64,000 nt of DNA, taken from Anaerolineaceae bacterium (GTDB lineage: Bacteria > Chloroflexota > Anaerolineae > Anaerolineales > E44-bin32). The translations under genes were made by a program, and so were the position numbers. Below are positions 27,192-35,969 of the stretch, one piece after another. Location: contig CP070708.1 of the NCBI GenBank assembly GCA_020350285.1, forward strand, positions 1,760,937 through 1,824,936. The letters are read 5' to 3'. Positions within the stretch are counted from its first letter, which is position 1; every line of letters starts with the position of its first letter. The notes beneath the pieces are model-generated. The model worked only from the letters and a program-made list of their open reading frames with translations. It had not been told where the DNA came from and ran no database searches.

Positions 27192-27935
27192 ATGATTGAA
27201 GATCTATTGACCGTGATATGGAAGGAAAGCAAAGGCCTGCTTCGCTACAGCAGCAGCCGCTGGAAGGCAATAGCAACCCTATTGACCCCAATTGCCGTAT
27301 TTGGTGTCATCTTCCCGATCCAATTTCGGAATGAGTGGTTGACATCAGGCTGGTCTGTAGCAGTATCAGGGATCACCCCTTTGTTGCTGATTGCCTCTAC
27401 CATCTCTGAATCATTTGCTGGTGAACGGGAACGACATACCCTGGAGACATTGTTAGCAAGCCGCTTACCAGACCGAGCCATTCTGTTTGGTAAGTTGCTG
27501 ACATCTATCCTCTTTGGTTGGGGGGTAACCTTGTTTCTGTTGCTCGTTAGTCTGATGATGGTGAACATCATGGAATGGAAGGGTGGCTTCCAAATCTATC
27601 AACCCACGATTTTATGGATAAACATCTCCGTGAGCCTGTTGATATCTGGGATGGTAGCCAGTCTGGGCATCTTGATCTCACTGCGTTCAGCAACCGTTCA
27701 GAGTGCAACCCAAACGATTATGCTCACGCTCTTTATGCCCTTTCTGCTATTGCAAGCCGTGGTTTTCGTACTGCCAACATTCCTTCCGAAAGATACGGTC
27801 AGGGCTTTTCTCGACCGGATGGACCTTACCAAGATTTTGTATGTTCTTCTTGGTGTTTTAGTCGTAGCGAATATAGGTCTGCTCTTGGGGGCGATCGCAT
27901 GTTTCCAGAGAGCGAGGTTGATTCTTGCAGATTAG
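27192..27935 (+). CDS. ABC-2 type exporter, permease subunit
   Basis: 247 residues with six predicted membrane helices. ESFAGERERHTLETLLASRL is the conserved cytoplasmic segment of ABC-2 permeases. With the preceding ATPase it forms a homodimeric exporter of unknown substrate, likely controlled by the MalT-like regulator at 22921. Confidence 0.88.
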   Translation: MIEDLLTVIWKESKGLLRYSSSRWKAIATLLTPIAVFGVIFPIQFRNEWLTSGWSVAVSGITPLLLIASTISESFAGERERHTLETLLASRLPDRAILFGKLLTSILFGWGVTLFLLLVSLMMVNIMEWKGGFQIYQPTILWINISVSLLISGMVASLGILISLRSATVQSATQTIMLTLFMPFLLLQAVVFVLPTFLPKDTVRAFLDRMDLTKILYVLLGVLVVANIGLLLGAIACFQRARLILAD

Positions 27936-27959
27936 CGATTCATCTGCCTAAAAAGGCTA

Positions 27960-27986
27960 GAGAACGGGGCTAAAAATCCCGTTCTC
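27960..27986. terminator. Hairpin between exporter operon and tRNA-Val
   Basis: The 9-bp stem GAGAACGGG/CCCGTTCTC has a 9-nt loop (GCTAAAAAT). It lies between a plus-strand operon and the minus-strand tRNA gene. There is no strong T-run in either direction, so efficiency is uncertain. Confidence 0.5.
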
Positions 27987-28013
27987 CGAAAACAATACTA
28001 CGCATCCTAGCTG

Positions 28014-28087
28014 TGGGCGGTATTGGACTCGAACCAACGACCTTTGCGATGTCAACGCAACGCTCTGACCAACTGAGCTAACCGCCC
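28014..28087 (-). tRNA. tRNA-Val (anticodon GAC)
   Basis: 74 nt that fold into a full cloverleaf on the minus strand. The acceptor stem is GGGCGGT/ACCGCCC, the D arm GCTC/GAGC, the anticodon stem TTGCG/CGCAA around loop TTGACAT, and the T arm GTTGG/CCAAT with TTCGAGT. The discriminator base is A. CCA is not encoded. Confidence 0.95.
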
Positions 28088-28090
28088 TGA

Positions 28091-28457
28091 GTGTTGGCAT
28101 TATAACGGCGCGCGCTCGAAATCGCAATATTTTCCCTTCTCTCAACCAAATTCCCACAGAATAAACAAGACGATTATGAGATCATGTCAATTCCGGGGAA
28201 ATAATTAGGATCTTACCGGCGGATTTGACATCTTTGTATCCTGTGGTATACGTTCATCTGAACATCCTCTCCGCAAACCAAACAGCGGTGATGGAAGTAT
28301 TAATCTTAACCGGACTATTTCCAACCGCTCACTGGAGAGTTCAGACGAATTCCTACATTATTGTTAGACATCACCAAAAAAGCCTGACCGAGATTACCTT
28401 CTATGCCTCAGCATCAATCGCGATAACCACCCAACATCACACTGAGGAGTCCACCAC
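28091..28457. other. Intergenic region, no gene seen
   Basis: About 370 bp between the tRNA and the permease pair. A 78-codon frame (28225-28461) has no ribosome site or recognisable protein and overlaps the permease start, so it is not called. No convincing promoter or repeat was found. Confidence 0.5.
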
Positions 28458-29657
28458 ATGAGTCGATATCTCCTAAAGCAAGCTGTTTTAAGCATCCTCA
28501 AACTTTTCCTATTCGTATCGATCATGTTCTTCCTCATCCAGGTCCTCATGCCTGGCGATTTTGTCGATCAATTCGCGCTTGGACTCACTAGAGCCCAGCG
28601 TGAACGCCTGCGCGTTTCTCTCGGGATGGATCTGCCTCTCTGGCAACAATACCTCAATTGGATCCGCGGCGTGTTCACTGGCAATTTGGGAACCTCAGGC
28701 TATGGCTATCCCGTATCGAATGTCTTTCGCTTCATCCTACCTGCGACCCTGTTTGTATTTCTGCCAGGGACGCTGATCTCTTTTTTCATCGGGCTACGGC
28801 TTGGGAAGGTGACTGCATGGAAGGGCCGATCGCCACTATCAAGCGCCATCACACTGGGGGGCATTACCTTATCGACCTCCTTCCCTCCTTGGTTAGCTTG
28901 GCTCATTGCCTATTTCTTCGGTCGTCAAGCGACTGTTTCTAGAGGAGGGACCGGTGGTATACGGACATTCACCTTCCCGAACGTTACCCGCTCTATATGG
29001 ATGAACACAGACCTTCGTCCCCATATGATCACAAACTATATGTTTTTCACCCTGATAGCGGTTATGCTCCTGTTCATTGTCGGTAATGTCATTCTCAAGC
29101 GTTTGACGAAACGGAGCATACCGGGATTCCTTCTAGGGATCCTAATCACGGTGATAACCATCGGCAGTTGGTATCTCTTTGGATTCGAAGTCCTGGCACT
29201 CGATCTCCTTCAATCATCCGCTCTTCCCTTTATCACTTATATATTGCTCACCTTTGGGGAGACGATGACCATCATGCGCTCCAGCATGACAGAAGTTCTC
29301 AAGGAGGAATATGTCACCACCGCCCGTGCGAAAGGGCTTCCTGCTTCCACAGTCCGCGAAAAACACGTCGCTCGCAATGCGTTGCTGCCTGTTCTAAGTA
29401 GGCTCGTCATCACTCTCCCCTATCTGCTCACAGGGATCGTGATCATCGAAGATTCGTTGAATTGGCCAGGTGTTGGTAGTTGGATGTGGCTTTCCCTCTA
29501 CTGGCAGGACATCCCTGTCGTGATGGGCATATTATTGGTCGTCGGCTTCATCTCCTTAGTTGCGCGACTATTCCTTGATATTCTCGCTGCTTACCTCGAT
29601 CCACGCATCCGCTACGCTGAAGCTCAACCTAGGCTTGGCCAAGAGGTGAGCTCATGA
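28458..29657 (+). CDS. Oligopeptide/dipeptide-type ABC importer permease (DppB-like)
   Basis: 399 residues. It has an N-terminal membrane helix, a periplasmic stretch with RERLRVSLGMDLPLWQQYL, and a C-terminal binding-protein-dependent permease domain with the EAA loop EYVTTARAKGLPASTVREKH. It is longer than most DppB proteins owing to an extra pair of helices in the middle (about 195-265). GAGGAG precedes the ATG. The stop overlaps the next gene (ATGA). No binding protein or ATPase is adjacent. Confidence 0.88.
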   Translation: MSRYLLKQAVLSILKLFLFVSIMFFLIQVLMPGDFVDQFALGLTRAQRERLRVSLGMDLPLWQQYLNWIRGVFTGNLGTSGYGYPVSNVFRFILPATLFVFLPGTLISFFIGLRLGKVTAWKGRSPLSSAITLGGITLSTSFPPWLAWLIAYFFGRQATVSRGGTGGIRTFTFPNVTRSIWMNTDLRPHMITNYMFFTLIAVMLLFIVGNVILKRLTKRSIPGFLLGILITVITIGSWYLFGFEVLALDLLQSSALPFITYILLTFGETMTIMRSSMTEVLKEEYVTTARAKGLPASTVREKHVARNALLPVLSRLVITLPYLLTGIVIIEDSLNWPGVGSWMWLSLYWQDIPVVMGILLVVGFISLVARLFLDILAAYLDPRIRYAEAQPRLGQEVSS

Positions 29658-30631
29658 CGACCAAATGGGATTTCACTCCACTTACAGAGACCAAGTTCAC
29701 CCGATGGGAGAGGATGCAAATCCGACTCGAACTAGCTCGAAAACGCATCAACATCGATTGGGAGATCTTCGCCCAGGATCGGCTCGCGGTTTTTGGCGTG
29801 ATCCTCATCGTGATCTTCGCATTAATGGCCATCGCGCATCCCATCCTGATGAAGACTGTCTGGCCGAGGCGTATCTATGATCCCTACACTGGTTTCGATC
29901 TCGATGTGATGCCGCACCCCACCGCACCTTCTGCAACACACATCCTCGGAACGGACTCCTTGGGCCGCGACGTGCTGAGCACCTTGCTGGCAGCGACTAC
30001 ACCAACTTTCGTCATCGGACTGACCGCCGCTTTCACAACAGCGGTGATCGCTACATCCTTCAGCATGATCGCAGCCCACTATCGAGGCAAGATCGACCTT
30101 CTCATCACGAACCTCGCGGACGTGGTCCTCCTGCTTCCCCCGCCCATAATCATGATTATTATTGGCGCTCGTTTCCGTGATATAGGCCCCGTGCCACTGG
30201 GATTGGTCTATGGCATTACCACAGGTGCTGGAGGTGCGACGCTCGTGCTTCGATCTCAGGCTATAAAAGTAGCCGCGAAACCATTTATGGAAGCATCACA
30301 TATCGCCGGTGGAAAGGGCGGACACATCATATTTAAGCACTTCCTTCCCAACATGTTGCCCATGGCGGCATTGCAGATGATGCTCGCCGTAACCGGCGCT
30401 GTGGTTGCAGATGGCTTTATTTCCTTTTTCGGACTTAGGAGGCTGACCAGCAACTGGGGGACACTGATCTATGATGCGTTCCTTTACGCCAACATCGGCG
30501 GTTCAGGACCACAGTGGCACGTTTTGATACCCACCGCAATGGCGTTCACACTCTTCGCTCTTGCCTTCTATCTGGTATCAAGGGGACTGCATAAAGTAGC
30601 TGATCCGAAGATCAGGGAGGATTGGAGTTAA
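29654..30631 (+). CDS. Oligopeptide/dipeptide-type ABC importer permease (DppC-like)
   Basis: 325 residues. It has the N-terminal OppC-type region with one helix (about 48-68), the HILGTDSLGRDVLSTLL motif typical of DppC/OppC proteins, and an EAA loop near SHIAGGKGGHIIFKHFLPN. It pairs with the preceding DppB-like subunit. The ATPases and solute-binding protein must be encoded elsewhere, if used at all. Confidence 0.9.
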   Translation: MTTKWDFTPLTETKFTRWERMQIRLELARKRINIDWEIFAQDRLAVFGVILIVIFALMAIAHPILMKTVWPRRIYDPYTGFDLDVMPHPTAPSATHILGTDSLGRDVLSTLLAATTPTFVIGLTAAFTTAVIATSFSMIAAHYRGKIDLLITNLADVVLLLPPPIIMIIIGARFRDIGPVPLGLVYGITTGAGGATLVLRSQAIKVAAKPFMEASHIAGGKGGHIIFKHFLPNMLPMAALQMMLAVTGAVVADGFISFFGLRRLTSNWGTLIYDAFLYANIGGSGPQWHVLIPTAMAFTLFALAFYLVSRGLHKVADPKIREDWS

Positions 30632-30736
30632 TCATTTCACTGTGAAGATACTTGGGTAACCACAGAATGAGGGATCTACCCCCTCCCCAACCATAGTATT
30701 CAATCCATCTATCAAGATTATTGACTTGACCTGATC

Positions 30737-32290
30737 TTAAACTTCGTGTTGCATATCACCCGGAACATGAACCCGGATAGCCGCCTCGCCTTCGACGGGA
30801 CACTTGTATTCACAAATACCACAACCAATACACTGATCTTCCAGAACCTCGGGCCGCTGCACGGTAACGATGTCTCCATTGACTCTGTTCACTTCCACTG
30901 TTTCTAGCACGATAGCCTTCTCAGGTAAGGGACACATCTCCTCGCAGACGATGCAATCCTGCTCCTCAGCCCACGGGATGCATCGGTCCTGATCAATGAT
31001 CGCTTGACCGATCACTTGAACGCGCTTCTCCTCCAGGCTCAGCGTGGGGATGGCATTCACTGGGCAACTCTCCCCACAGGCGTTACATGAGTAGTCGCAA
31101 TACCCTAGCCTTGGAATTAATACCGGCGTCCAAAGCCCCTCGATCCCCGCCCGGGTCAGTGCTGGGTGCAATCCGCCCGTTGGGCAAACCCTGACACACT
31201 GCCCGCATCTGACACAAGCGGACATCAGATCCACCTCCTCCGTGCCCGGTGGACGGATGAGATCGGTAGTGCCACGATCAGTTGAGGAGCCAATTCGCAA
31301 CAAACCGACGCCAGCGACTGCAGCTCCGACAGACAAGAGAACTTGGCGTCGATCAGGGTCATAAGATTGAAAATCAGCTAAGCCGACATGAGCCGGGAAG
31401 TGCGTCCCACCCACAGGACAACTCTCCAGACAGTCCATACACATGGTGCACTCGGCCGGATCACTGGCATAACCAAGATCGGGATTGATCGTTCCTGTTG
31501 GGCAATCTCGAACACATAGGGCACATCCTGTACATTCTGTTCCCACCTGACGACGAATAATGGCTACCCTGCTGATCAATCCCAACATCCCTCCCAGAGG
31601 GCAGAGATAGCGACACCAAAAACGTTCCGCGACCAAGTTGAGCAGTATGATGATGATAAAAACCGCCCCAAAGATCTCTGCCCCGCGCATGCCCTCTGGC
31701 ATCAGAGGGAACAGCGATGGTCGGATGAGCCTGTCGAAGGATGATATGCCTTCACGTAACCCGGGATAGCGATACAAGCTAGTCTCAACAAAAGTCACCA
31801 AGCGGTCCAGCATCGGCCAAAGACTTTCCGTAAAGGTGCGAACGAGGATGGTGATTGGATCGAAAACCAACAGCGTGAGGTTTCCGAGCAGAGCGGCAGA
31901 GAGGATGAAGAGCAGGATGCCGTACTTAACCCCCCGCCAACGATCTGGAGGAACCCGATTCATCCTCCACCGGTCAAGTGAAAACAGATCCAGAATTGTA
32001 CCCAGCGGGCAAATCCACCCACACCAAGCCTTACCGAAGACAAGTGTTAGAACGAGTGTTACGAGTCCCAAAGCTGCCCCAGCTATAAGGACACGGCTAG
32101 CGAGTAGATTTGCGAATCCAATCAAGGGGTCTAAGCGAAGGGGGACATTGGTTAGAGATCCCGACCAATTGTTTTTTGGCGCCGCGATAAAGAAGATTAG
32201 GAACATGAGCAGGAATAGCGTCTGGACGACCTTACGGGTAGTCGTCCACGCTCGTTTGGGGAGGGTTGTCTCCCGATCAAACTTAGGCAC
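30737..32290 (-). CDS. Membrane polyferredoxin (NapH/NosR-like, six [4Fe-4S] motifs)
   Basis: 517 residues. The N-terminal half has about five membrane helices and two membrane-side CxxxCP motifs (C90GWICP and CRYLCPLGG), as in NapH/NosR-like proteins. Six further cysteine groups follow: CTGCALCVRDCP, CTMCMDCLESCP, CVRCGQCVRVCP, CDYSCNACGESCP, a group with an eight-residue first gap (C...DCIVCEEMCP), and CIGCGICEYKCP. It would carry electrons across or along the membrane. The start overlaps the end of the Tat-exported DUF362 gene by 8 bp, so the two probably work together. Confidence 0.88.
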   Translation of the reverse strand: MPKFDRETTLPKRAWTTTRKVVQTLFLLMFLIFFIAAPKNNWSGSLTNVPLRLDPLIGFANLLASRVLIAGAALGLVTLVLTLVFGKAWCGWICPLGTILDLFSLDRWRMNRVPPDRWRGVKYGILLFILSAALLGNLTLLVFDPITILVRTFTESLWPMLDRLVTFVETSLYRYPGLREGISSFDRLIRPSLFPLMPEGMRGAEIFGAVFIIIILLNLVAERFWCRYLCPLGGMLGLISRVAIIRRQVGTECTGCALCVRDCPTGTINPDLGYASDPAECTMCMDCLESCPVGGTHFPAHVGLADFQSYDPDRRQVLLSVGAAVAGVGLLRIGSSTDRGTTDLIRPPGTEEVDLMSACVRCGQCVRVCPTGGLHPALTRAGIEGLWTPVLIPRLGYCDYSCNACGESCPVNAIPTLSLEEKRVQVIGQAIIDQDRCIPWAEEQDCIVCEEMCPLPEKAIVLETVEVNRVNGDIVTVQRPEVLEDQCIGCGICEYKCPVEGEAAIRVHVPGDMQHEV

Positions 32291-33326
32291 CGAGAGTGAT
32301 CTCCTCGATCTTCATGCCATCGAGATCACTTCGTCCTAAGCCCATTTCCGTCCCAGCCACGACATACCTGAGATGTTCCGGCCTAAGCCCAAACAAGGTG
32401 GCCGCGTAGCTGTCGGCAGCCACGATATCAGGACTCGCGATCAACGTGTCGATTTTTTGGACATCGTTCAAGTTCCCACCGGCAGGGCCATTGTCCCTCA
32501 AGATCCGCACCGCATCGACGATCGTCAAGGCAGGTCGGATTCGACTGGTAAGATCAGCTAATCGTTGGCCAAGGTTGCGATGCATCGCCGGTCGGTCTTT
32601 GATGACCCCCATGAGGTTTTTCATGCCTAGAGTTAAACGAGCCAGGCCGTGGTGCTTTGCAATCGGCACATTGATCACCACATCCGCTGCAAGAACGTCA
32701 TCATAGATGTCACAGACACGCAGGTCGACCGCTTCAGGTATCTCAGTCCGTACGAATTTAAATGATGAGATCATCTCCATCATACCGCCGGCCGCAAGAA
32801 CTTGATCCTGAATACCGCTTCTGATATATGCCCGCTCTGAAGTGCCTCCAAATGGATAATCCATCACCCGCACTCGTCCTGCACCGGCCTCCCAACACAA
32901 TTTCACCAACGCTCCAACAACCCATGGGTTGGTTGTGGATGCATATTCATAGGTGTGATACGCGACGCAAATGTTTGGTTTGATGATCACATCATCCCCG
33001 GAGTTGACAAACCTTCCCATACCTCCTAACGCAGCGAGGGCCGTCCTCACCAGCTGTTCTGGTTCGCCGGCGCGCACTACGGCTAGATCTGGATAACTCA
33101 GTGTCGGTGTTGGTTCCGGGGTCGCGCTGGGCTCCGGTGTCGGGGTTAATTCCGGAGAAGGTGGGACTTGCTCAGGAGTTAATGTTAGGGTCGATTTATC
33201 AGGCGGTGGAGCAGCTTGGCGTTGGTCGTCAGCCTTTCCACAAGCTGTGAGGATCCTCGCGCTAGTTATAGCTCCTGCCTGTATCGCAATCCAACGCAGA
33301 AATGACCGCCGTGACATCCTTGCCAT
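32283..33326 (-). CDS. Tat-exported DUF362 lipoprotein
   Basis: 347 residues. A twin-arginine signal (RRSFLRW, residues 5-11) runs into a lipobox (LTAC), so it is probably exported folded and lipid-anchored. A Pro/Thr linker follows, then the DUF362 domain from about residue 85 (VIIKPNICVAYHTYEYASTT, VRVMDYPFGG, INVPIAKHHG). DUF362 proteins are often linked to Fe-S clusters, but no cysteine cluster is visible here. AAGGAG lies 9 nt before the ATG. It overlaps the polyferredoxin gene, suggesting an exported redox pair. Confidence 0.85.
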   Translation of the reverse strand: MARMSRRSFLRWIAIQAGAITSARILTACGKADDQRQAAPPPDKSTLTLTPEQVPPSPELTPTPEPSATPEPTPTLSYPDLAVVRAGEPEQLVRTALAALGGMGRFVNSGDDVIIKPNICVAYHTYEYASTTNPWVVGALVKLCWEAGAGRVRVMDYPFGGTSERAYIRSGIQDQVLAAGGMMEMISSFKFVRTEIPEAVDLRVCDIYDDVLAADVVINVPIAKHHGLARLTLGMKNLMGVIKDRPAMHRNLGQRLADLTSRIRPALTIVDAVRILRDNGPAGGNLNDVQKIDTLIASPDIVAADSYAATLFGLRPEHLRYVVAGTEMGLGRSDLDGMKIEEITLGA

Positions 33327-33497
33327 ACCAACCCGCTCCTTTCAGACCTCTGAATGTGGAATGAGTGATGGAATGTGCTCACTCCGTAATTGGTTATGTC
33401 TTAAGAACTTACAAATTGTACCCTAAGCCATGCATACGTCAGCAACACAGAACGAGCATACTGTAGCGTCACTTCAGATTCAATTTACGACTAACAA

Positions 33498-33528
33498 CCT
33501 TCCCGGGAGCTCAAAGCTCCCGGGAAGG
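33498..33528. repeat. CCCGGGAGC hairpin repeat
   Basis: A 14-bp perfect stem (CCTTCCCGGGAGCT and complement) with a 3-nt loop. Same family as 13918-13942 and 37498-37526. It lies between the DUF362 gene start and the end of the Mth938-like gene upstream, so it may also end that transcript. Confidence 0.7.
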
Positions 33529-33605
33529 TAAACGGTAAATCATCCATCTTCGACTCAAAAGTTCATACACAGAATAGAAAAGACATGATCTCCTTGATGA
33601 GTACC

Positions 33606-33968
33606 TCAGCAGGTCACGTGGAACAGTCCGATAACCTTGCCCTTGGATTTATTCCAGATGGTTGCGGCATCTGGCGTGGCTGCCAATTTCACCTCGCAGT
33701 GATGTTTCTTGAAATAATCCGCCGCCTCATCAGACAAGCGTACTGAGTCAAATTGTCCCGTTCCAATGATGAGAAGCTCGATCCCCTCCTCGTACACATA
33801 CTTCGCCTCATCCAAAGAAATGACATGTGACGTGCCAAAGATCCGTTTCGACAGCTTCTTCTTACGCTTCTTGATCTCGCCTCCCAGACTCAGTATGACA
33901 TCATTCCGGATCTTCCGATCCCCAATCGTGATCGAACCGAAGCTTGTGGTTTCGATCTTTGGTTTCAT
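33606..33968 (-). CDS. Mth938-like (DUF498 / NDUFAF3-type fold) protein
   Basis: 120 residues. The pattern GSITIGDRKIRNDVILS, ELLIIGTGQFDSVRLSDEA and ATPDAATIWNKSKGKVIGLFHVTC fits the Mth938-like fold. The mitochondrial relative is a complex I assembly factor, but bacterial members are uncharacterised. A single-gene unit downstream of adk. Confidence 0.85.
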   Translation of the reverse strand: MKPKIETTSFGSITIGDRKIRNDVILSLGGEIKKRKKKLSKRIFGTSHVISLDEAKYVYEEGIELLIIGTGQFDSVRLSDEAADYFKKHHCEVKLAATPDAATIWNKSKGKVIGLFHVTC

Positions 33969-34014
33969 CCTTACTCACCTATGTCAAATAACACTGAGGA
34001 GAGAATACATGCTT

Positions 34015-34668
34015 CTACTTCATCAAGCTACGCACGACCTCAGATAAAGCAGAGTTGACAGTTTCAATATCCCCTGACCCATCCACTTCCGTTAATAAAC
34101 CGTATTGCCGATAAAAATCTATCAGCGGCGATGTCTGTTGGTGATAGACCTCGAGACGCGCCCGCACCGTCTCCGGCTTGTCATCATCCCTTTGATAAAT
34201 ATTTGCACCGCATGTATCACACACCCCTTGTTTTTGTGGAGGTTTGAATTGGATGTGATAGGGTGTCTGGCATCGCCGGCAAATCCGCCGACCGGATAGC
34301 CGATGAACCAACTCCTCATCGGGAACTGCGATGTAAAGCACACCGTCCAACGTTCGACCCAACCCGGTGAGAATTTCTTTTAAACCCTCGGCTTGAGCAA
34401 GCGTGCGAGGAAATCCGTCCAAGATGACGCCGTTCTCATACTCGGGTCGCTTTATTCGATCCCGTATCATCGCGATCGTAACATCATCAGGAACCAATTC
34501 GCCTTCAGCGATATACCGATTAGCTAATAAACCTAGCTCTGTCTTGTTCTTCAGGTTTTCACGAAAGAGATCACCGCTCGCCACATGAGGCAGTTCGAAC
34601 TCCTCTGCCAATCGTTCTGCTTGGGTTCCTTTACCGGCTCCGGGTGGTCCAAGCAAGACAAGATTCAT
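34015..34668 (-). CDS. adk: Adenylate kinase (zinc-type)
   Basis: 217 residues from the ATG at 34668, chosen because GGGAGG precedes it and the protein then begins directly with the P-loop (MNLVLLGPPGAGKGTQ). The frame could reach 34743. The LID domain has four cysteines (CRRC and CDTC), a structural zinc site. DGFPRTLAQAE and the ATP-lid arginines are present. It interconverts ATP, AMP and ADP. It is outside the usual ribosomal-protein operon. Confidence 0.95.
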   Translation of the reverse strand: MNLVLLGPPGAGKGTQAERLAEEFELPHVASGDLFRENLKNKTELGLLANRYIAEGELVPDDVTIAMIRDRIKRPEYENGVILDGFPRTLAQAEGLKEILTGLGRTLDGVLYIAVPDEELVHRLSGRRICRRCQTPYHIQFKPPQKQGVCDTCGANIYQRDDDKPETVRARLEVYHQQTSPLIDFYRQYGLLTEVDGSGDIETVNSALSEVVRSLMK

Positions 34669-34889
34669 CATCACCTCCCATTCGAGGAAGCACCCTCTGT
34701 ACATCGGTATGGATATGTACAGATTGATCTCTGGTAGATGCATAGGAGACCAAGGAACGACACATCCATGGTGATCGATTGTTTAACCTAAGACCTGATA
34801 TCGCGCATCAGTAACGATAGCACAAAACGCTTCGACCCGTTACTCTCCTCAACTCACCCTTCAAGTATATGGTATAGGGGATCATTCAT

Positions 34890-34980
34890 CCTCTCCCTTT
34901 TAGGGAGAGAGTCGGGGTGAGGGTGGATATAGTCAGCCAACCTCCCCTCACCCTACCCCTCTCCCCACAGGGGAGAGGGG
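34890..34980. repeat. CCTCTCCC / GGGAGAGG palindromic repeats
   Basis: Two hairpins, CTCTCCC/GGGAGAG at about 34891-34910 and CCCCTCTCCCC/GGGGAGAGGGG at about 34956-34980, are joined by TGAGGGTGG and CCTCACCC arms. Same family as 3630-3720. They lie at the 3' end of the efflux operon and may terminate it. Confidence 0.65.
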
Positions 34981-34988
34981 ATCAGATC

Positions 34989-35969
34989 TCACGGAATGAT
35001 GATCGCATCCGCTGGCATGCCCGGTTTTACTCGTCCATCAGGGTCGTCAATCAGGATCTCAACTGCAAAGACCAGCTTCACCCGTTCCTCCTCTGTTTGA
35101 ACCTCCGTTGGTGTGAACTGCGCTTGATCAGCGATGTAGCGCACGCGCCCCTCGAAAACAGCTTCAGGGTAGGCATCGACCCTGATCTCCACCTCATCAC
35201 CCACATTGACTTTGGCTACTTGTGCTTCAGGTACATATACCGTTAATGTCAGGAAAGGTGGATCCAGTATGGTGGCCAGTGGCGCACCAGGTGCAGCCAC
35301 CTCTCCCACTCTTACAAGCAATTGACTCACAATGCCGGTAACCGGGGCGCTCAGAGAAAGCTCATCCAATTGATGCTCGACCAACTGCAGGTTAGACATC
35401 GCTTCGTCTACCCCTGCTTTTGCTATATCTAGATCTCCTTCGAAGGGCCCTGCTTCAACTTGCGTAAGTTGAGCCTGGGCGAGTACTACGCCTGCGCGCA
35501 TCACCTCTACGGCAGATTCGGCAGCATGTAGCTCCGCCTCGGGCGGTTTGTAAGGCTTGTAACTCTCCTTTAATAAATCCAAGGTCGCCTGCGCAGCATC
35601 CAGATCAGCCTTTGCCGCGTTGAGTTGAGCCTGGGCTTTTGTAAGATCCTCCGGTCGCGGTTGATTCTCGAGTGCACTCAAAGCCGCTTCCGCAACTATT
35701 ATGCCGGCCTGCGCTAAATCGTGGGCACGATCCAATGCTGACGTGTCAAGAGACACTACAGTATGGCCTATTTGAACCCTTTCCCCCTGCTTGGCCATGA
35801 TCTCATTGACCCGCCCACCAAAGGCTGAGGCGATCGTGTATTCCCTTCCTTCAATAAAACCAGAGGCGCTGATCTCATCCTGATCCGCTGAGGAAAATGC
35901 CTGACACCCTACCAGGAGGGCTACAAAACTTAATGAAATGAGGAATATGAATGCACGTTTTGAGATCAT
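34989..35969 (-). CDS. HlyD-family membrane fusion lipoprotein
   Basis: 326 residues. A lipoprotein signal ends in LLVGC. The lipoyl-like half-motifs are GGRVNEIMAKQGERV and APVTGIVSQLLVRVGE, separated by a coiled-coil hairpin of about 130 residues rich in Ala/Gln/Leu. A beta-barrel domain follows (VGDEVEIRVDAYPE). It is the last gene of the efflux operon and its ATG overlaps the stop of the preceding adaptor (ATGA). It is a paralogue of that adaptor but lacks the propeller-type insertion. Confidence 0.88.
   Translation of the reverse strand: MISKRAFIFLISLSFVALLVGCQAFSSADQDEISASGFIEGREYTIASAFGGRVNEIMAKQGERVQIGHTVVSLDTSALDRAHDLAQAGIIVAEAALSALENQPRPEDLTKAQAQLNAAKADLDAAQATLDLLKESYKPYKPPEAELHAAESAVEVMRAGVVLAQAQLTQVEAGPFEGDLDIAKAGVDEAMSNLQLVEHQLDELSLSAPVTGIVSQLLVRVGEVAAPGAPLATILDPPFLTLTVYVPEAQVAKVNVGDEVEIRVDAYPEAVFEGRVRYIADQAQFTPTEVQTEEERVKLVFAVEILIDDPDGRVKPGMPADAIIIP

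Noticed and set aside
28225-28461. 78-codon frame upstream of the permease pair
   Set aside because: No ribosome site, unusual composition, overlaps the permease start, no family recognised.
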